Counted from the stretch's first letter, positions 17,531-26,715 are shown. The stretch: DNA of 64,000 nucleotides from Citrobacter sp. On2M (GCF_018035235.1 NZ_WPCV01000004.1:682001-746000), one strand, 5' to 3'. The notes: a model not told the origin generated them from the sequence alone. Numbers and translations are program-made.

Positions 17531-18310
17531 TCACGAATGGATGCTGAAACAAGCTGCTTCTTCCGTACTTATAAATGGAATTACATCGTACGGAATAGCA
17601 GTTTGGGACGAAAGATTGAAGATTTTACCGTCATAATTGCTGCTTACAAAAGAAAATGACTTTAATATGAATTCAAAGTCAGCTGGAAGTGTTGTAGGTT
17701 GCGTATTTATTTCGTTATAAAATCGTTTACAGCTCCCATTTAAATCTAAACCAGAAAATATTATTCTTTCAAACTTTAAGCTAATGGCTATTTGTAATGC
17801 GCTAAATGCGACCGTTGCACTACCAAAATGGCCATAGGTGACATCAGTTGAAAATGCGATCGTTTTCACTTTTCTGAAGGCTGAACACTTAATTTTAAGG
17901 TTTTTATTAGCAAAGGATTTTATTTTATAACGAATTTTTCGGCCAATGCCTCCTCTGGATTTGCAAATGTCCTTTAAAAGAAAACATGTGCTGAGTAAGT
18001 TCTCTTTCTCGGTCATGTCAGCTCTTTTAACAACATCCTCACTAATAAAAGTATGTTGGGCATAGGTACAATATTTATAAAATAATTCTTTATTATTTTC
18101 ATAAAATGAACCGTCACAAACAACATAGATAAATACAGGGATATTGTTGTTAACCAAATAACCTGCGCTACCATTTACGCAAATGCAGTTTTTACTACGT
18201 ATTATATCAAGGGGCGTATCTAATGATGACGGTCCAGACAAGTAAATAATACAATCATCGGAAATCCTTTCACCGATTATTCTATAAAGTACTTCGTGCG
18301 TGATGAGCAT
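17531..18310 (-). CDS. WaaZ/RfaZ-like lipopolysaccharide core protein
   Basis: The 259-residue protein resembles WaaZ along its length: DDCIIYLSGPSSLDTPLDIIRSKNCICVNGSAGYLVNNNIPVF near the N-terminus, IAFSTDVTYGHFGSATVAFSALQIAISLKFERIIFSGLDLNGSCKRFY in the middle, and a Pro/Ile-rich tail. WaaZ is needed for adding a third Kdo to the inner LPS core. The normal waaZ lies in the waa cluster; this copy has no LPS genes nearby, is A+T-rich, and is probably an acquired paralogue. No signal peptide or membrane segment is seen. Confidence 0.8.
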   Translation of the reverse strand: MLITHEVLYRIIGERISDDCIIYLSGPSSLDTPLDIIRSKNCICVNGSAGYLVNNNIPVFIYVVCDGSFYENNKELFYKYCTYAQHTFISEDVVKRADMTEKENLLSTCFLLKDICKSRGGIGRKIRYKIKSFANKNLKIKCSAFRKVKTIAFSTDVTYGHFGSATVAFSALQIAISLKFERIIFSGLDLNGSCKRFYNEINTQPTTLPADFEFILKSFSFVSSNYDGKIFNLSSQTAIPYDVIPFISTEEAACFSIHS

Positions 18311-18692
18311 GATGGTTACCGTTGATGTTATTTTCGAAATAATAACATTGCGTATCTGGATAAAATAAAAGAGATGTTACGTTTTGTTTTTTAAATCTAG
18401 ATGATTGGTTTTATGAATGTATATTTATTATTGTAATGATAAATGTTTTTTTTGAGGGTGAGGGCATGTAGATCAGGAAGATATGATGATATTGGGTTTT
18501 ATTTTTCGGTTTTTAAAATCTAAATATTCATAGAGCGAATGAATTTGATTCCGGATTTCTTACTTCGTGAGAATATTGCAGTCGGACTCGTTACTTTTAG
18601 TTACAAAAAGCAGGCGTTATTTTAATGATACTCTTATAAAGAATAGGCTGTTGTAACATCGTTGTTTGACAGTGATTATTATGTAACATATC
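18311..18692. other. A+T-rich intergenic region upstream of the WaaZ-like gene
   Basis: This roughly 380-bp stretch is strongly A+T-rich. It contains short dyads such as TATTTTCGAAATAATA near 18330. A silencing target for H-NS is plausible but cannot be shown. No frame of convincing length was seen. Confidence 0.4.
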
Positions 18693-18723
18693 CCTGACGG
18701 GCTATCATTGACAGCCCGTCAGG
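18693..18723 (-). terminator. Hairpin after the TonB-dependent receptor gene
   Basis: A perfect 11-bp stem (CCTGACGGGCT / AGCCCGTCAGG) with a 9-nt loop lies 15 bp past the receptor stop. No clear U-tract follows, so it may act as a 3' stabiliser rather than a strong terminator. Confidence 0.55.
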
Positions 18724-18737
18724 AAGAGGAAATAACA

Positions 18738-20825
18738 TTAGAACTGATAGTTTAAGGATACCCAATAGTTGCGACCTGGGTTTACGTATCCGGTGGTTGA
18801 TTGCGCCGTCTGATAGTAATCCCCCGCGTAGGTGCTACTACGGCCCACCTGGTAAAGTTTAACCTCGCTAAAGTCTTTATCCAGCACGTTATTGATTGCC
18901 GTATTCAGCGTCAGATCTTTGGTCAGTTTGTAAGACATTCCCATGTCCAGGACGGTCCAGGCTTTTAAATTAGCACCTTTATCGTCATAGACGGCTTTTT
19001 GTACTGCGCTGAGATTGTCGTAATTTTCCGTGAAGCGTGGGGCTTTACCGCGATACCGTGCGCTCAGCCAGGCGTTCATATCTTCCGTTGCCTGCCAGTT
19101 CAGACGGGCGTTAGCCATATGCTTTGGCGTGTAGCTTAACGGCGCGCCTTTATTGTCACCGTCTTTTTGCTTACTCTGGGTGTAGGTGTAATTGAGGGAT
19201 AGGGTCAGTACATCCGACCAAAGAGGGAAGGTGCTGGCAAATTCAATGCCATCGGTTCTCGCCTTACCGCTGTTGGTATAGCTATTGGTATTGTCATCGA
19301 TAGAATACGAGACAATTTTATTTTTATATTCGGTATAGAAACCGGTTATGTTGGCGTTCAGCCCGGCGTCGTTCTCATAATACAGCCCGGTTTCGTAGCT
19401 GATACTTTCCTCCGGTTTGAGGTCCGGGTTACCGACCGTATTCACCGTTCCTTGTGCGGTTACGCCGCTGATCCCGTTATGTAACTGGCTCAGTGATGGC
19501 GCTTTATAACCGGTCGTTACGCCGCCTTTGAGCGTCCATTCCTCAGATACGTCCCAGACCATATACGCACGCGGGCTGAGATGACCACCGAAGACATCGT
19601 TATGTTCATAGCGCGTCCCTGCGGTTAAGGCCAGCGAGTCGAGAATATGCCATTCATCTTCGGCATAGGCTGCCCATGTTTTTTGATGGAACGTCTCGCC
19701 GGTATTAGCCAGCACCACACCATCTTTCATCCGCGCATCCCAGTATTCTCCGCCGAGGGTTAACAGATGCGAATCACCTAGTGGCGTCAGCAGTACGGAG
19801 TCCAGAATGACGTTGGTGTTTTTAAGCTCACGCGCATCACCGGCCCGGCCGGCGTTTTCTGGCGTGAGTGCGGAGGAGACCAGTTGTCGGCCCTTGTTCT
19901 CGGTTTCGTTCCAGCCAAGGGAGGATTTCCAGGTACCAAATGTTAAGGCGGTATCGTGACCGAGGGTCACTTTGTTACGCTCATAGCGCAGCGTTTTATC
20001 ATAACCTCCCGTCAGGTTACCCAACTGACCATCATCGTTGTCATAACGCTGTCTGGCGGCGTCGAGATCCAGCCACAGCGTATTGCTTTCATTGGCTTTC
20101 CAGTCGAGTCGCGTGCCGATATTGTAGTTTTCCGACTCGGTTGGATAAGGTATGCGGGTGGAAGAGGTATCGCTCAACGAAGTGATACTCGAACCCTGAC
20201 GTTGGGTGGTGCTTCCTCGCACCTGCATATCCAGTACGCCTGCGATTAATGGGCCGCTTGACCAGAAGTTGGCGACCGTGCTGTTACCCCACTTATTACT
20301 CTCCTGCAGATTAACGCCGGTATTGATGGAAGTGCTCCATTTGTCGGTGCTTTTTTTGGTGATGATATTGACTACGCCACCGATTGCGTCAGAGCCATAA
20401 AGTGTCGACATCGGGCCGCGAATTACCTCAATATGGTCGATCGCCGCCAGTGGAGGCATAAAACTGGTATTCATGGCAGAGAAGCCGTTTGGCGTCACGT
20501 CGCTACTGCCATTCTGACGAATACCGTCAATCAGAAGCAGGGTATAGCTGGCGGGCATGCCACGAATGCTGATCTCCAGACCACCGGTTTTACCGGTGCT
20601 ACTTTCAACATCGACCCCTTCAACAGAACGCAGGGCTTCACCTAAATCATTATATTTATTGGTTTGTAATTCTTGCTGTGAAATTACAGAGACGCTGGCG
20701 GCGGCATTGGTGATTTTCTTTTCGTAACCGGACGCGGTTACCACCATGACATCTTCGGCGAAAACAAAGGGGCTGGAAAATCCTAAACAGGACAGAACGA
20801 CAGAGGCAACAGGTTTTAAACGCAT
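18738..20825 (-). CDS. TonB-dependent outer-membrane receptor (CirA-like)
   Basis: A 695-residue receptor. A signal peptide ends at about residue 23 (SPFVFA). The TonB box DVMVVTASG follows, then the plug domain with SIRGM-SYTLLLIDG and RGPMSTLYGSDAIGGVVNIITKK, and a 22-strand barrel ending in the outer-membrane signature WVSLNYQF. Overall it resembles catecholate siderophore receptors such as CirA. A Fur-like box precedes it. It is divergent from the NikR-boxed ABC operon, so the ligand could be ferric siderophore or a nickel chelate. The start with AGGAAG upstream is preferred over one 9 codons earlier. Confidence 0.9.
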   Translation of the reverse strand: MRLKPVASVVLSCLGFSSPFVFAEDVMVVTASGYEKKITNAAASVSVISQQELQTNKYNDLGEALRSVEGVDVESSTGKTGGLEISIRGMPASYTLLLIDGIRQNGSSDVTPNGFSAMNTSFMPPLAAIDHIEVIRGPMSTLYGSDAIGGVVNIITKKSTDKWSTSINTGVNLQESNKWGNSTVANFWSSGPLIAGVLDMQVRGSTTQRQGSSITSLSDTSSTRIPYPTESENYNIGTRLDWKANESNTLWLDLDAARQRYDNDDGQLGNLTGGYDKTLRYERNKVTLGHDTALTFGTWKSSLGWNETENKGRQLVSSALTPENAGRAGDARELKNTNVILDSVLLTPLGDSHLLTLGGEYWDARMKDGVVLANTGETFHQKTWAAYAEDEWHILDSLALTAGTRYEHNDVFGGHLSPRAYMVWDVSEEWTLKGGVTTGYKAPSLSQLHNGISGVTAQGTVNTVGNPDLKPEESISYETGLYYENDAGLNANITGFYTEYKNKIVSYSIDDNTNSYTNSGKARTDGIEFASTFPLWSDVLTLSLNYTYTQSKQKDGDNKGAPLSYTPKHMANARLNWQATEDMNAWLSARYRGKAPRFTENYDNLSAVQKAVYDDKGANLKAWTVLDMGMSYKLTKDLTLNTAINNVLDKDFSEVKLYQVGRSSTYAGDYYQTAQSTTGYVNPGRNYWVSLNYQF

Positions 20826-20874
20826 AGTCAAACTTCCTTTGTTAAAAATCAAAGGCAGTAAGATAAGTGATCGA

Positions 20875-20899
20875 AATGATAATACAAATAATTATCATT
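20875..20899 (-). promoter_or_regulatory. Fur-like box upstream of the receptor gene
   Basis: Perfect 9-bp arms AATGATAAT (20875-20883) and ATTATCATT (20891-20899) are separated by 7 bp, 49 bp upstream of the receptor ATG. This matches the GATAAT/ATTATC character of enterobacterial Fur sites. Confidence 0.75.
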
Positions 20900-20907
20900 A
20901 CAAATTT

Positions 20908-20961
20908 ACATAACTTGTCATTTCTGGTGATTTTCTTGAATAAATATACATAAATTGTCAT
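20908..20961. repeat. Pair of 14-bp direct repeats in the divergent control region
   Basis: ACATAACTTGTCAT (20908-20921) and ACATAAATTGTCAT (20948-20961) differ at one base and start 40 bp apart, close to four helical turns. They lie between the Fur-like box and the NikR site. No known regulator is assigned. Confidence 0.55.
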
Positions 20962-21107
20962 GAGTTTTAGATAAAGGAAAATCGGGGTGGCCAATAATCC
21001 TTATTGATAACTATTAGTCTGTGATTAATATGGCATTGAATACATGGCTAAGGTTTACTCAATTTTCTGAGATTCAGGTCGTACTCATAACGGAGTATCA
21101 GAAAAAA

Positions 21108-21135
21108 GTATGATAATTTTAGAAAATCGTCATAC
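21108..21135 (+). promoter_or_regulatory. NikR operator (GTATGA-N16-TCATAC)
   Basis: GTATGA (21108-21113) and TCATAC (21130-21135) are separated by exactly 16 bp. This is the E. coli NikR recognition sequence known from the nikABCDE promoter. The surrounding bases extend the dyad (AGAAAAAA.../...TTTTCT). It lies 120 bp before the ATG of the binding-protein gene. Confidence 0.85.
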
Positions 21136-21255
21136 TTTTCTGCGCCGCATCATTTTTTTCGTCATTTCTGTCCGCCATAATCCTATCCCCAGGAGGCCGT
21201 TAAACGGCTATCAGTCGTTCGGCGGTATAAAAATAACGCAAATCTGGAAAAAATA

Positions 21256-22842
21256 ATGATCAAAGGCAAGCTAGCACTGCTGACGTGCGCATTGACTCTC
21301 GCATTAACCTCACCACTCTTTGCTGCACAAAATGCCAGCGAAGGACAGACGTTAAAGCTGGCAATTGGACCAGAGCCAACGGAGGGGTTTGACCCGATGC
21401 TGGGATGGAGTCATGGCAGCTATTTGCTTTTGCATGCACCATTATTAAAACAAAATGCTGATATGAGTTGGGGAAACCTGCTGACGGAAAAAGTAGAAAC
21501 CAGCGCTGATGGCAAAACCTGGACGTTGACGTTAAAACCCGACCTTAAATTCTCTGATGGTTCCCCGTTAACTGCTGAAGATGTGGTCTTCACTTATAAC
21601 AAAGCCGCAAAAAGCGGCGGCAAAATCGATATGGGTAACTTCGCCCATGCCAGCCTGAAAGATAACCGTACGGTAGAAATTACGTTGCGTAGCCCGCAAA
21701 GTACCTTTGTGAATGTGCTCGGTTCATTAGGCATTGTTCCGGAAAAACGGTATGACGAAAAAACATTTGCGAAAAATCCGATTGGTGCGGGTCCGTATCG
21801 ACTGGTGAGCTTTCAGCCGGGTCAGCAATTGATCGTGGAGGCTAACCCTTGGTATGCCGGCAAGAAAAATGATTTCAGTAAGCTGGTGTTTGTTTTCCTT
21901 GATGAAGATAACGCTTATGCCGCAGCGCGCAGTGGTCAACTGGGACTCGTGCGCATTGCACCTTCGATGGCGGTTGCCCCTCAGCAGCAGAATTTGAAGC
22001 TTTGGGTTCGCGACAGCGTGGAAAATCGCGGCATTGTGTTCCCGATGGTTCCTGCGGGTAAAAAAGATGCTAACGGTTATCCGGTCGGTAACGATATCAC
22101 GGCCGATGTTGCCATCAGGCGTGCCATCAACTACGCCATCGACCGCAAGCAGCTTGCCGATCAGGTTATGGAAGGTCATGCGATTCCGGCGTATAGCGCG
22201 GTTCAGGGTCTGCCATGGCAGGGACAATCAGTTGCGTTCAAAGATGGCGATAGCGAAAAAGCGCGAACGATTCTGGAAGAAGCCGGCTGGAAGGTGGGTA
22301 AAGACGGTATACGAGTGAAAGACGGTAAAGAAGCTCGCTTGACGTTGTGGTACGCCAGCGGTGACAGCACGCGTCGGGATTTAGCCGAAGCCGTACGTGC
22401 GATGCTGGAGCCAGTGGGTATTCAGATTTCTCTGCAATCCGGAAGCTGGGAAACCGTTGAGCGGCATATGCATGCCAACCCGACGCTGTTTGGCTGGGGA
22501 AGCCTGGATCCGATGGAGCTTTTCCATCACTACAGTAATCAGGCTGCGGGCGTGGAATACTACAATCCAGGGTATTACAGCAATCCCGCCGTTGAGCAGC
22601 ATCTTAAACAGGCAATTGACGCTCCAGACTGGCAAAAAGCGTTGCCGTTCTGGCAACAAGTGGAATGGGATGGCAAGCAAGGAGCTGGTGTACAAGGGGA
22701 TGCGGCCTGGGCATGGCTGCTGAATATTCAGCACACTTACCTGGCAAATCCGTGCATTGATCTTGGCAAAGGCGCACCGGAAATTCACGGTAGCTGGTCA
22801 CTGCTCAATAATCTGGATGAATGGACCTGGACCTGCCGTTGA
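21256..22842 (+). CDS. Periplasmic binding protein of a nickel/peptide-type ABC transporter
   Basis: A 528-residue family 5 extracytoplasmic solute-binding protein. The signal peptide ends in TSPLFA. The conserved LTLKPDLKFSDGSPLTAEDVVFTY, GAGPYRL and AVRAMLEPVGIQ segments are present. It is clearly different from E. coli NikA, and closer in type to opine-metallophore or Ynt-like binding proteins. The NikR operator upstream strongly suggests nickel, free or chelated, as cargo. It is the first gene of five overlapping genes. The C-terminus ends in WTWTCR, an unusual Cys next to the end. Confidence 0.85.
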   Translation: MIKGKLALLTCALTLALTSPLFAAQNASEGQTLKLAIGPEPTEGFDPMLGWSHGSYLLLHAPLLKQNADMSWGNLLTEKVETSADGKTWTLTLKPDLKFSDGSPLTAEDVVFTYNKAAKSGGKIDMGNFAHASLKDNRTVEITLRSPQSTFVNVLGSLGIVPEKRYDEKTFAKNPIGAGPYRLVSFQPGQQLIVEANPWYAGKKNDFSKLVFVFLDEDNAYAAARSGQLGLVRIAPSMAVAPQQQNLKLWVRDSVENRGIVFPMVPAGKKDANGYPVGNDITADVAIRRAINYAIDRKQLADQVMEGHAIPAYSAVQGLPWQGQSVAFKDGDSEKARTILEEAGWKVGKDGIRVKDGKEARLTLWYASGDSTRRDLAEAVRAMLEPVGIQISLQSGSWETVERHMHANPTLFGWGSLDPMELFHHYSNQAAGVEYYNPGYYSNPAVEQHLKQAIDAPDWQKALPFWQQVEWDGKQGAGVQGDAAWAWLLNIQHTYLANPCIDLGKGAPEIHGSWSLLNNLDEWTWTCR

Positions 22843-23816
22843 TGAAGTCTGTTGTAGGCCATTTTCTACGGCTGATGGTGTTATTAGTGCTGGTTGCGGC
22901 TGGCACTTTTATGCTGCTCAGCTTTTCTCCTGTTGATCCGATTCGGGCTTATATCGGTAACGATCTCCTGCACGTGCCGCCGGAACAATACGCGCGTATT
23001 GCGGCTCGCTGGGGATTGGACCAACCGCTATGGGAGCGTTTTGGGCACTGGTTTGTCCGGGTATTACAGGGCGATCTCGGCTACTCAATGTTGTTTAACG
23101 CGCCGGTTGCCAGCGTGATCAAGGAGCGCTTTGCGACCTCGTTTGCACTGCTAAGCGGCGCGTGGCTGCTGTCAGGAATACTTGGAACGATGCTGGGATT
23201 TGTTGCGGGACGCTATCTGAATCGCTGGCCGGATAAAGCAATCTGTCGCCTGAGCTATCTGCTTTCTTCGTTGCCGACCTTCTGGATTGGCATGCTGTTG
23301 CTGGCGTTATTTGCTGTGCGCTGGCCGGTCTTTCCGGTCTGCTGTGCATGGGAGCCTGGCAATAGCGGTGATATGGCAACATTGAGTGAACGTCTACGCC
23401 ACCTGGTGCTTCCTGTTTGCGCGCTCAGTTTGTTGGGCCTGGGACAAATTACGCTCCATACGCGGGAAAGTATCGCCAGCGTGATGAAAAGCGAATTTGT
23501 TCGTTTTGCGCGTTCTCAGGGAGACAAAGGTTGGTCGCTGTTGCGCCATCAGGTTTTGCGCCACGCCATCACGCCAGCGCTGTGCCTGCAGTTTGCCTCA
23601 CTGGGTGAACTGCTGGGCGGCGCACTACTGGCAGAAAAAGTGTTTGCTTATCCAGGACTGGGGCAGGCCACTATTGATGCTGGATTACGTGGCGATCTGC
23701 CGTTACTGATGGGAATTGTGTTGTTCAGTACCGTATTGGTTTTCATTGGCAACTCGGTGTCTACCTGGCTTGTTCATGCGTTGAACCGTGCTCTGGAGCG
23801 ACCTGATGCTCTATAA
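22842..23816 (+). CDS. ABC transporter permease 1 (NikB/DppB type)
   Basis: A 324-residue inner-membrane permease: an N-terminal membrane segment, the periplasmic FSPVDPIRAYIGNDLLHVPPEQYARIAARWGLDQPLWERF region, and then five further membrane segments. The cytoplasmic EAA-type loop (HAITPALCLQFASLGELLGGALLAEKVFAYPGLGQ) contacts an ATPase. Its ATG overlaps the preceding TGA by one base (TGATG), signalling coupled translation. A start 7 codons earlier is possible. It pairs with permease 2. Confidence 0.88.
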   Translation: MKSVVGHFLRLMVLLVLVAAGTFMLLSFSPVDPIRAYIGNDLLHVPPEQYARIAARWGLDQPLWERFGHWFVRVLQGDLGYSMLFNAPVASVIKERFATSFALLSGAWLLSGILGTMLGFVAGRYLNRWPDKAICRLSYLLSSLPTFWIGMLLLALFAVRWPVFPVCCAWEPGNSGDMATLSERLRHLVLPVCALSLLGLGQITLHTRESIASVMKSEFVRFARSQGDKGWSLLRHQVLRHAITPALCLQFASLGELLGGALLAEKVFAYPGLGQATIDAGLRGDLPLLMGIVLFSTVLVFIGNSVSTWLVHALNRALERPDAL

Positions 23817-24618
23817 CCCGACGCCGACGCTGATTCGTCTTTTGTTCTCTTTTAGCTGCCTGCTGGGCATTGCGGTGTATGGCGCGACGACGCTGGATAA
23901 CCCATTAAGCGTTAATCTGCTTGCCCGGCATTTACCGCCTGATGCGTTGTACTGGTTTGGCACCGATAATCTCGGTCGCGATCTTTGGATCCGTTGCTTT
24001 CAGGGCGCGTTAACCAGTCTGCAAATTGGTATCGGCGCGGCCCTGTGCAGCGGTTTCATTGCATTAATGATGGCGGCTGTTTCGCGTATGCATCCGCGTC
24101 TGGATGTGTTTATGCGCCTGATTACCGATGCCATGCTGTCGATGCCGCATCTGCTGTTGCTCATTTTGATCTGTTTTACGCTAGGTGGTGGGAAAAACGG
24201 CGTGATTATGGCAGTTGCGCTGACCCACTGGCCGCGTCTGGCTCTGATCCTGCGTGCCGAAGCGCAGCGCGTGGCGCACAGTGACTATCTGACGTTGACC
24301 TGGCGTCTGGGACACGGACATTTTTACTGCTGGCGACATCACTATCTACCCGCTTTGTTACCCCAATGGCTAACGGGAACACTGCTGATGTTTCCCCACG
24401 CGGTGTTGCATAGCGCGGCGTTAAGCTTCCTCGGTTTTGGACTGGCGCCTCATGAACCGTCACTGGGACTGCTGCTGGCGGATGCGCTGAGATTTATCAG
24501 TCATGGCGACTGGTGGTTAGTGCTGTTTCCGGGGCTGATGCTGTTCAGTCTGGTGATGTTATTCGATCAGCTCGCAAGGGCGGTGCATCGTTTATGGTTA
24601 CGAGGTGACGCATGTTAA
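23806..24618 (+). CDS. ABC transporter permease 2 (NikC/DppC type)
   Basis: A 270-residue inner-membrane permease. WFGTDNLGRDLWIRCFQGA is the diagnostic N-terminal motif of the DppC/NikC group. About six membrane segments and the cytoplasmic coupling loop (LPALLPQWLTGTLLMFPHAVLHSAALSFLGFGL) follow. The chosen ATG has GGAG upstream; a start 6 codons earlier exists. It overlaps permease 1 by 11 bp and ATPase 1 by 7 bp. Confidence 0.88.
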   Translation: MLYNPTPTLIRLLFSFSCLLGIAVYGATTLDNPLSVNLLARHLPPDALYWFGTDNLGRDLWIRCFQGALTSLQIGIGAALCSGFIALMMAAVSRMHPRLDVFMRLITDAMLSMPHLLLLILICFTLGGGKNGVIMAVALTHWPRLALILRAEAQRVAHSDYLTLTWRLGHGHFYCWRHHYLPALLPQWLTGTLLMFPHAVLHSAALSFLGFGLAPHEPSLGLLLADALRFISHGDWWLVLFPGLMLFSLVMLFDQLARAVHRLWLRGDAC

Positions 24619-25406
24619 GTTTAAGGCAGGTCTCGCTGGAGGTGGCGCGTTATCGCTGGTACGGCGCGCGAAACTGGTCTTCGCTGTTGCAGGATATCTC
24701 TTTCGACGTGGCTCCCGGCCAGATGGTGGCGTTAGTCGGAGGAAGCGGGGAGGGTAAGAGCCTGCTGCTGCAATGCCTTCTCGATCTCTTACCGGACAAT
24801 TTGCGCTTCCACGGCGCTATCACGTTGGAGGGTAAAACGCTGGACAGCGAGGATATTCGCAAATGTCGTGGCAATACCTTCAGCTATGTCCCGCAAGGCG
24901 TTCAGGCGCTTAATCCGCTACTCTCGATTGAAAAGCATCTGCGCAGGGCAAGTCATCTCTCCGGCAAGGAGTGGAATGCCGGGAAGATTGACCAATTGCT
25001 CAAACGTAGCCAACTGGAAAGCCGTGTATTGGAAGCCTTCCCGCGGCAGCTTTCTGGTGGTATGGCGAAACGTGTTCTGGCCTGTCACGCGTCACTGAGT
25101 CAGGCTCGTTATATTCTGGCGGACGAAATTACCGCCTGGCTTGATGCACCGTTGGCTAATCAACTGCTTGAACAACTGCGCGAGCTTTGTGAGAAAGGGG
25201 CTGGCGTGTTATGGGTAACGCACGATCTCACACTGGCAGCCCGCCATGCGGACCGCATTGTCGCGCTGCATCAAGGAAGGGTGTCGGATAACGTCAGCAG
25301 AGAGCAGTTGTTACGCGGAGAGATCAGCGAGCATCTGCAACGTCAATGGCGGGCGCTACCTGAAATAAGTCAACTTTTTGGAGAGCGGGATGCTGTGCTG
25401 TCGTGA
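24612..25406 (+). CDS. ABC transporter ATPase 1 (NikD/DppD type)
   Basis: A 264-residue nucleotide-binding subunit. It has the Walker A motif GGSGEGKS, Q-loop VPQGVQALNPL, ABC signature LSGGMAKRV, Walker B YILADE and switch histidine WVTHDL. The C-terminal Cys-rich extension of peptide transporters is reduced. It should form a heterodimer with ATPase 2 and drive import through the two permeases. It overlaps both neighbours. Confidence 0.88.
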   Translation: MLSLRQVSLEVARYRWYGARNWSSLLQDISFDVAPGQMVALVGGSGEGKSLLLQCLLDLLPDNLRFHGAITLEGKTLDSEDIRKCRGNTFSYVPQGVQALNPLLSIEKHLRRASHLSGKEWNAGKIDQLLKRSQLESRVLEAFPRQLSGGMAKRVLACHASLSQARYILADEITAWLDAPLANQLLEQLRELCEKGAGVLWVTHDLTLAARHADRIVALHQGRVSDNVSREQLLRGEISEHLQRQWRALPEISQLFGERDAVLS

Positions 25407-25980
25407 TGTGACCATTCGCCAGGGAGAACGGGTTTTGTGGCAAAATCTGACCTTCTCTCTGCGCCCTGGAGAACGCATAGGAGTTTGTGCCCCTAGCGGA
25501 ACAGGCAAAACGACGCTGGGGCGCGTGCTGGCGGGTTGGCAAAAACCGACTTCAGGCGAGATCCTGATCGATGACCAACCGCTGCCGATGCACCAATATT
25601 GCCCGGTGCAGCTGGTGCCGCAACATCCGGAATTAACCTTTAATCCCCGACGCAGTACTGGCGATGCGGTTCATGATGCCTGGCTACCTGATGCGGAAAT
25701 GCTTACCCGTCTTCATATTAACCCTGAGTGGTTAACTCGCCGTCCAGGACAGCTTTCTGGCGGTGAACTGGCGCGCATCGCCATACTTCGCGCACTGGAT
25801 CCGCGGACGCGTTTTCTTATTGCCGATGAAATTACCGCCCAGCTCGACCCTTCCATTCAAAGAGATATCTGGGCGCTGCTGCTTGAAGAATGTCAGCGTC
25901 GGCCATTGGCTATGCTGATTATCAGCCATCAGCAGGCGTTGCTTGATCAGGTCTGCTCCAGGAAACTTATTGAAGAGTAA
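25390..25980 (+). CDS. ABC transporter ATPase 2 (NikE/DppF type), short form
   Basis: A 196-residue ATPase with Walker A APSGTGKT, signature LSGGELARI, Walker B RFLIADE and ISHQQ for the switch histidine. It is shorter than NikE (about 268 residues) and lacks the C-terminal extension, but all catalytic motifs are present, so it is likely functional. The ATG with GGAG upstream is preferred to an earlier TTG. It ends the transporter operon; zinT follows 84 bp later under its own Zur site. Confidence 0.85.
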   Translation: MLCCRDVTIRQGERVLWQNLTFSLRPGERIGVCAPSGTGKTTLGRVLAGWQKPTSGEILIDDQPLPMHQYCPVQLVPQHPELTFNPRRSTGDAVHDAWLPDAEMLTRLHINPEWLTRRPGQLSGGELARIAILRALDPRTRFLIADEITAQLDPSIQRDIWALLLEECQRRPLAMLIISHQQALLDQVCSRKLIEE

Positions 25981-26014
25981 GGCAAGGGCTTTCAGTTGGT
26001 CTATTGATTAAATT

Positions 26015-26037
26015 GAAATGTTATATTATAACATTTC
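26015..26037 (+). promoter_or_regulatory. Zur operator of zinT
   Basis: A perfect palindrome of 11-bp arms (GAAATGTTATA / TATAACATTTC) around one central base. This is the enterobacterial Zur consensus. It lies 28 bp before the zinT start codon. Confidence 0.92.
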
Positions 26038-26064
26038 ACTCGCAAATGATTTGAGGGTGAAATT

Positions 26065-26715
26065 TTGGCTATTCGTATTAAAAAACTGACAATCGCTCTG
26101 GGGATGCTTTTAGTCAGTGGTTCGGTTATGGCGCACGGTCATCATTCCCATGGTGCGCCGATGAGTGAAGCGGAACAAAAGGCATCGGAAGGGGTGTTTG
26201 ATGACAACCAGGTACAAAACAGGGCACTGACCGACTGGGATGGCATGTGGCAATCAGTCTATCCGTATCTGGGCAGCGGTGAGCTTGATCCGGTATTCAA
26301 AAAGAAAGCGGAGAAAGACAAAAGCAAAACGGCAGAACAAATTAAAGAGTACTACCGTAAAGGTTATGCAACTAACGTAGACACCATTGGCATCGAAAAT
26401 GACGTGATGGAATTTCACACCGGTAGTCAGGTTGTATCGTGTAAATACGACTACGCCGGGTATAAAATACTGCACTATAAATCAGGCAAGAAAGGTGTAC
26501 GTTATCTGTTTGAGTGTAAAGACGCTGACAGCAAAGCACCAAAATACGTACAATTCAGCGATCATATTATCGCGCCGCGTAAGTCCAGCCATTTCCATAT
26601 TTTTATGGGAAATACCTCACAAGCCGCCTTGCTGGAAGAGATGGAAAATTGGCCTACCTACTATCCTTATCAGTTAAAGGGCGAAGAGGTCGTGGATGAG
26701 ATGCTGCACCATTAA
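26065..26715 (+). CDS. zinT: Periplasmic zinc/cadmium-binding protein ZinT
   Basis: The 216-residue protein is close to E. coli ZinT along its full length. A signal peptide ([23 protein letters not shown]) is followed by the metal-binding HGHHSHG. The calycin-like domain carries further metal ligands in [16 protein letters not shown]. ZinT delivers zinc to ZnuA in starvation and binds cadmium. The start is TTG, preceded by GAGGG. The perfect Zur box gives zinc-dependent repression. Confidence 0.96.
   Translation: MAIRIKKLTIALGMLLVSGSVMAHGHHSHGAPMSEAEQKASEGVFDDNQVQNRALTDWDGMWQSVYPYLGSGELDPVFKKKAEKDKSKTAEQIKEYYRKGYATNVDTIGIENDVMEFHTGSQVVSCKYDYAGYKILHYKSGKKGVRYLFECKDADSKAPKYVQFSDHIIAPRKSSHFHIFMGNTSQAALLEEMENWPTYYPYQLKGEEVVDEMLHH

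Noticed and set aside
25390..25980. Truncated pseudogene reading of the second ATPase
   Set aside because: Although 70 residues shorter than NikE, it has every catalytic motif and clean overlap with its neighbour, so I treat it as functional.
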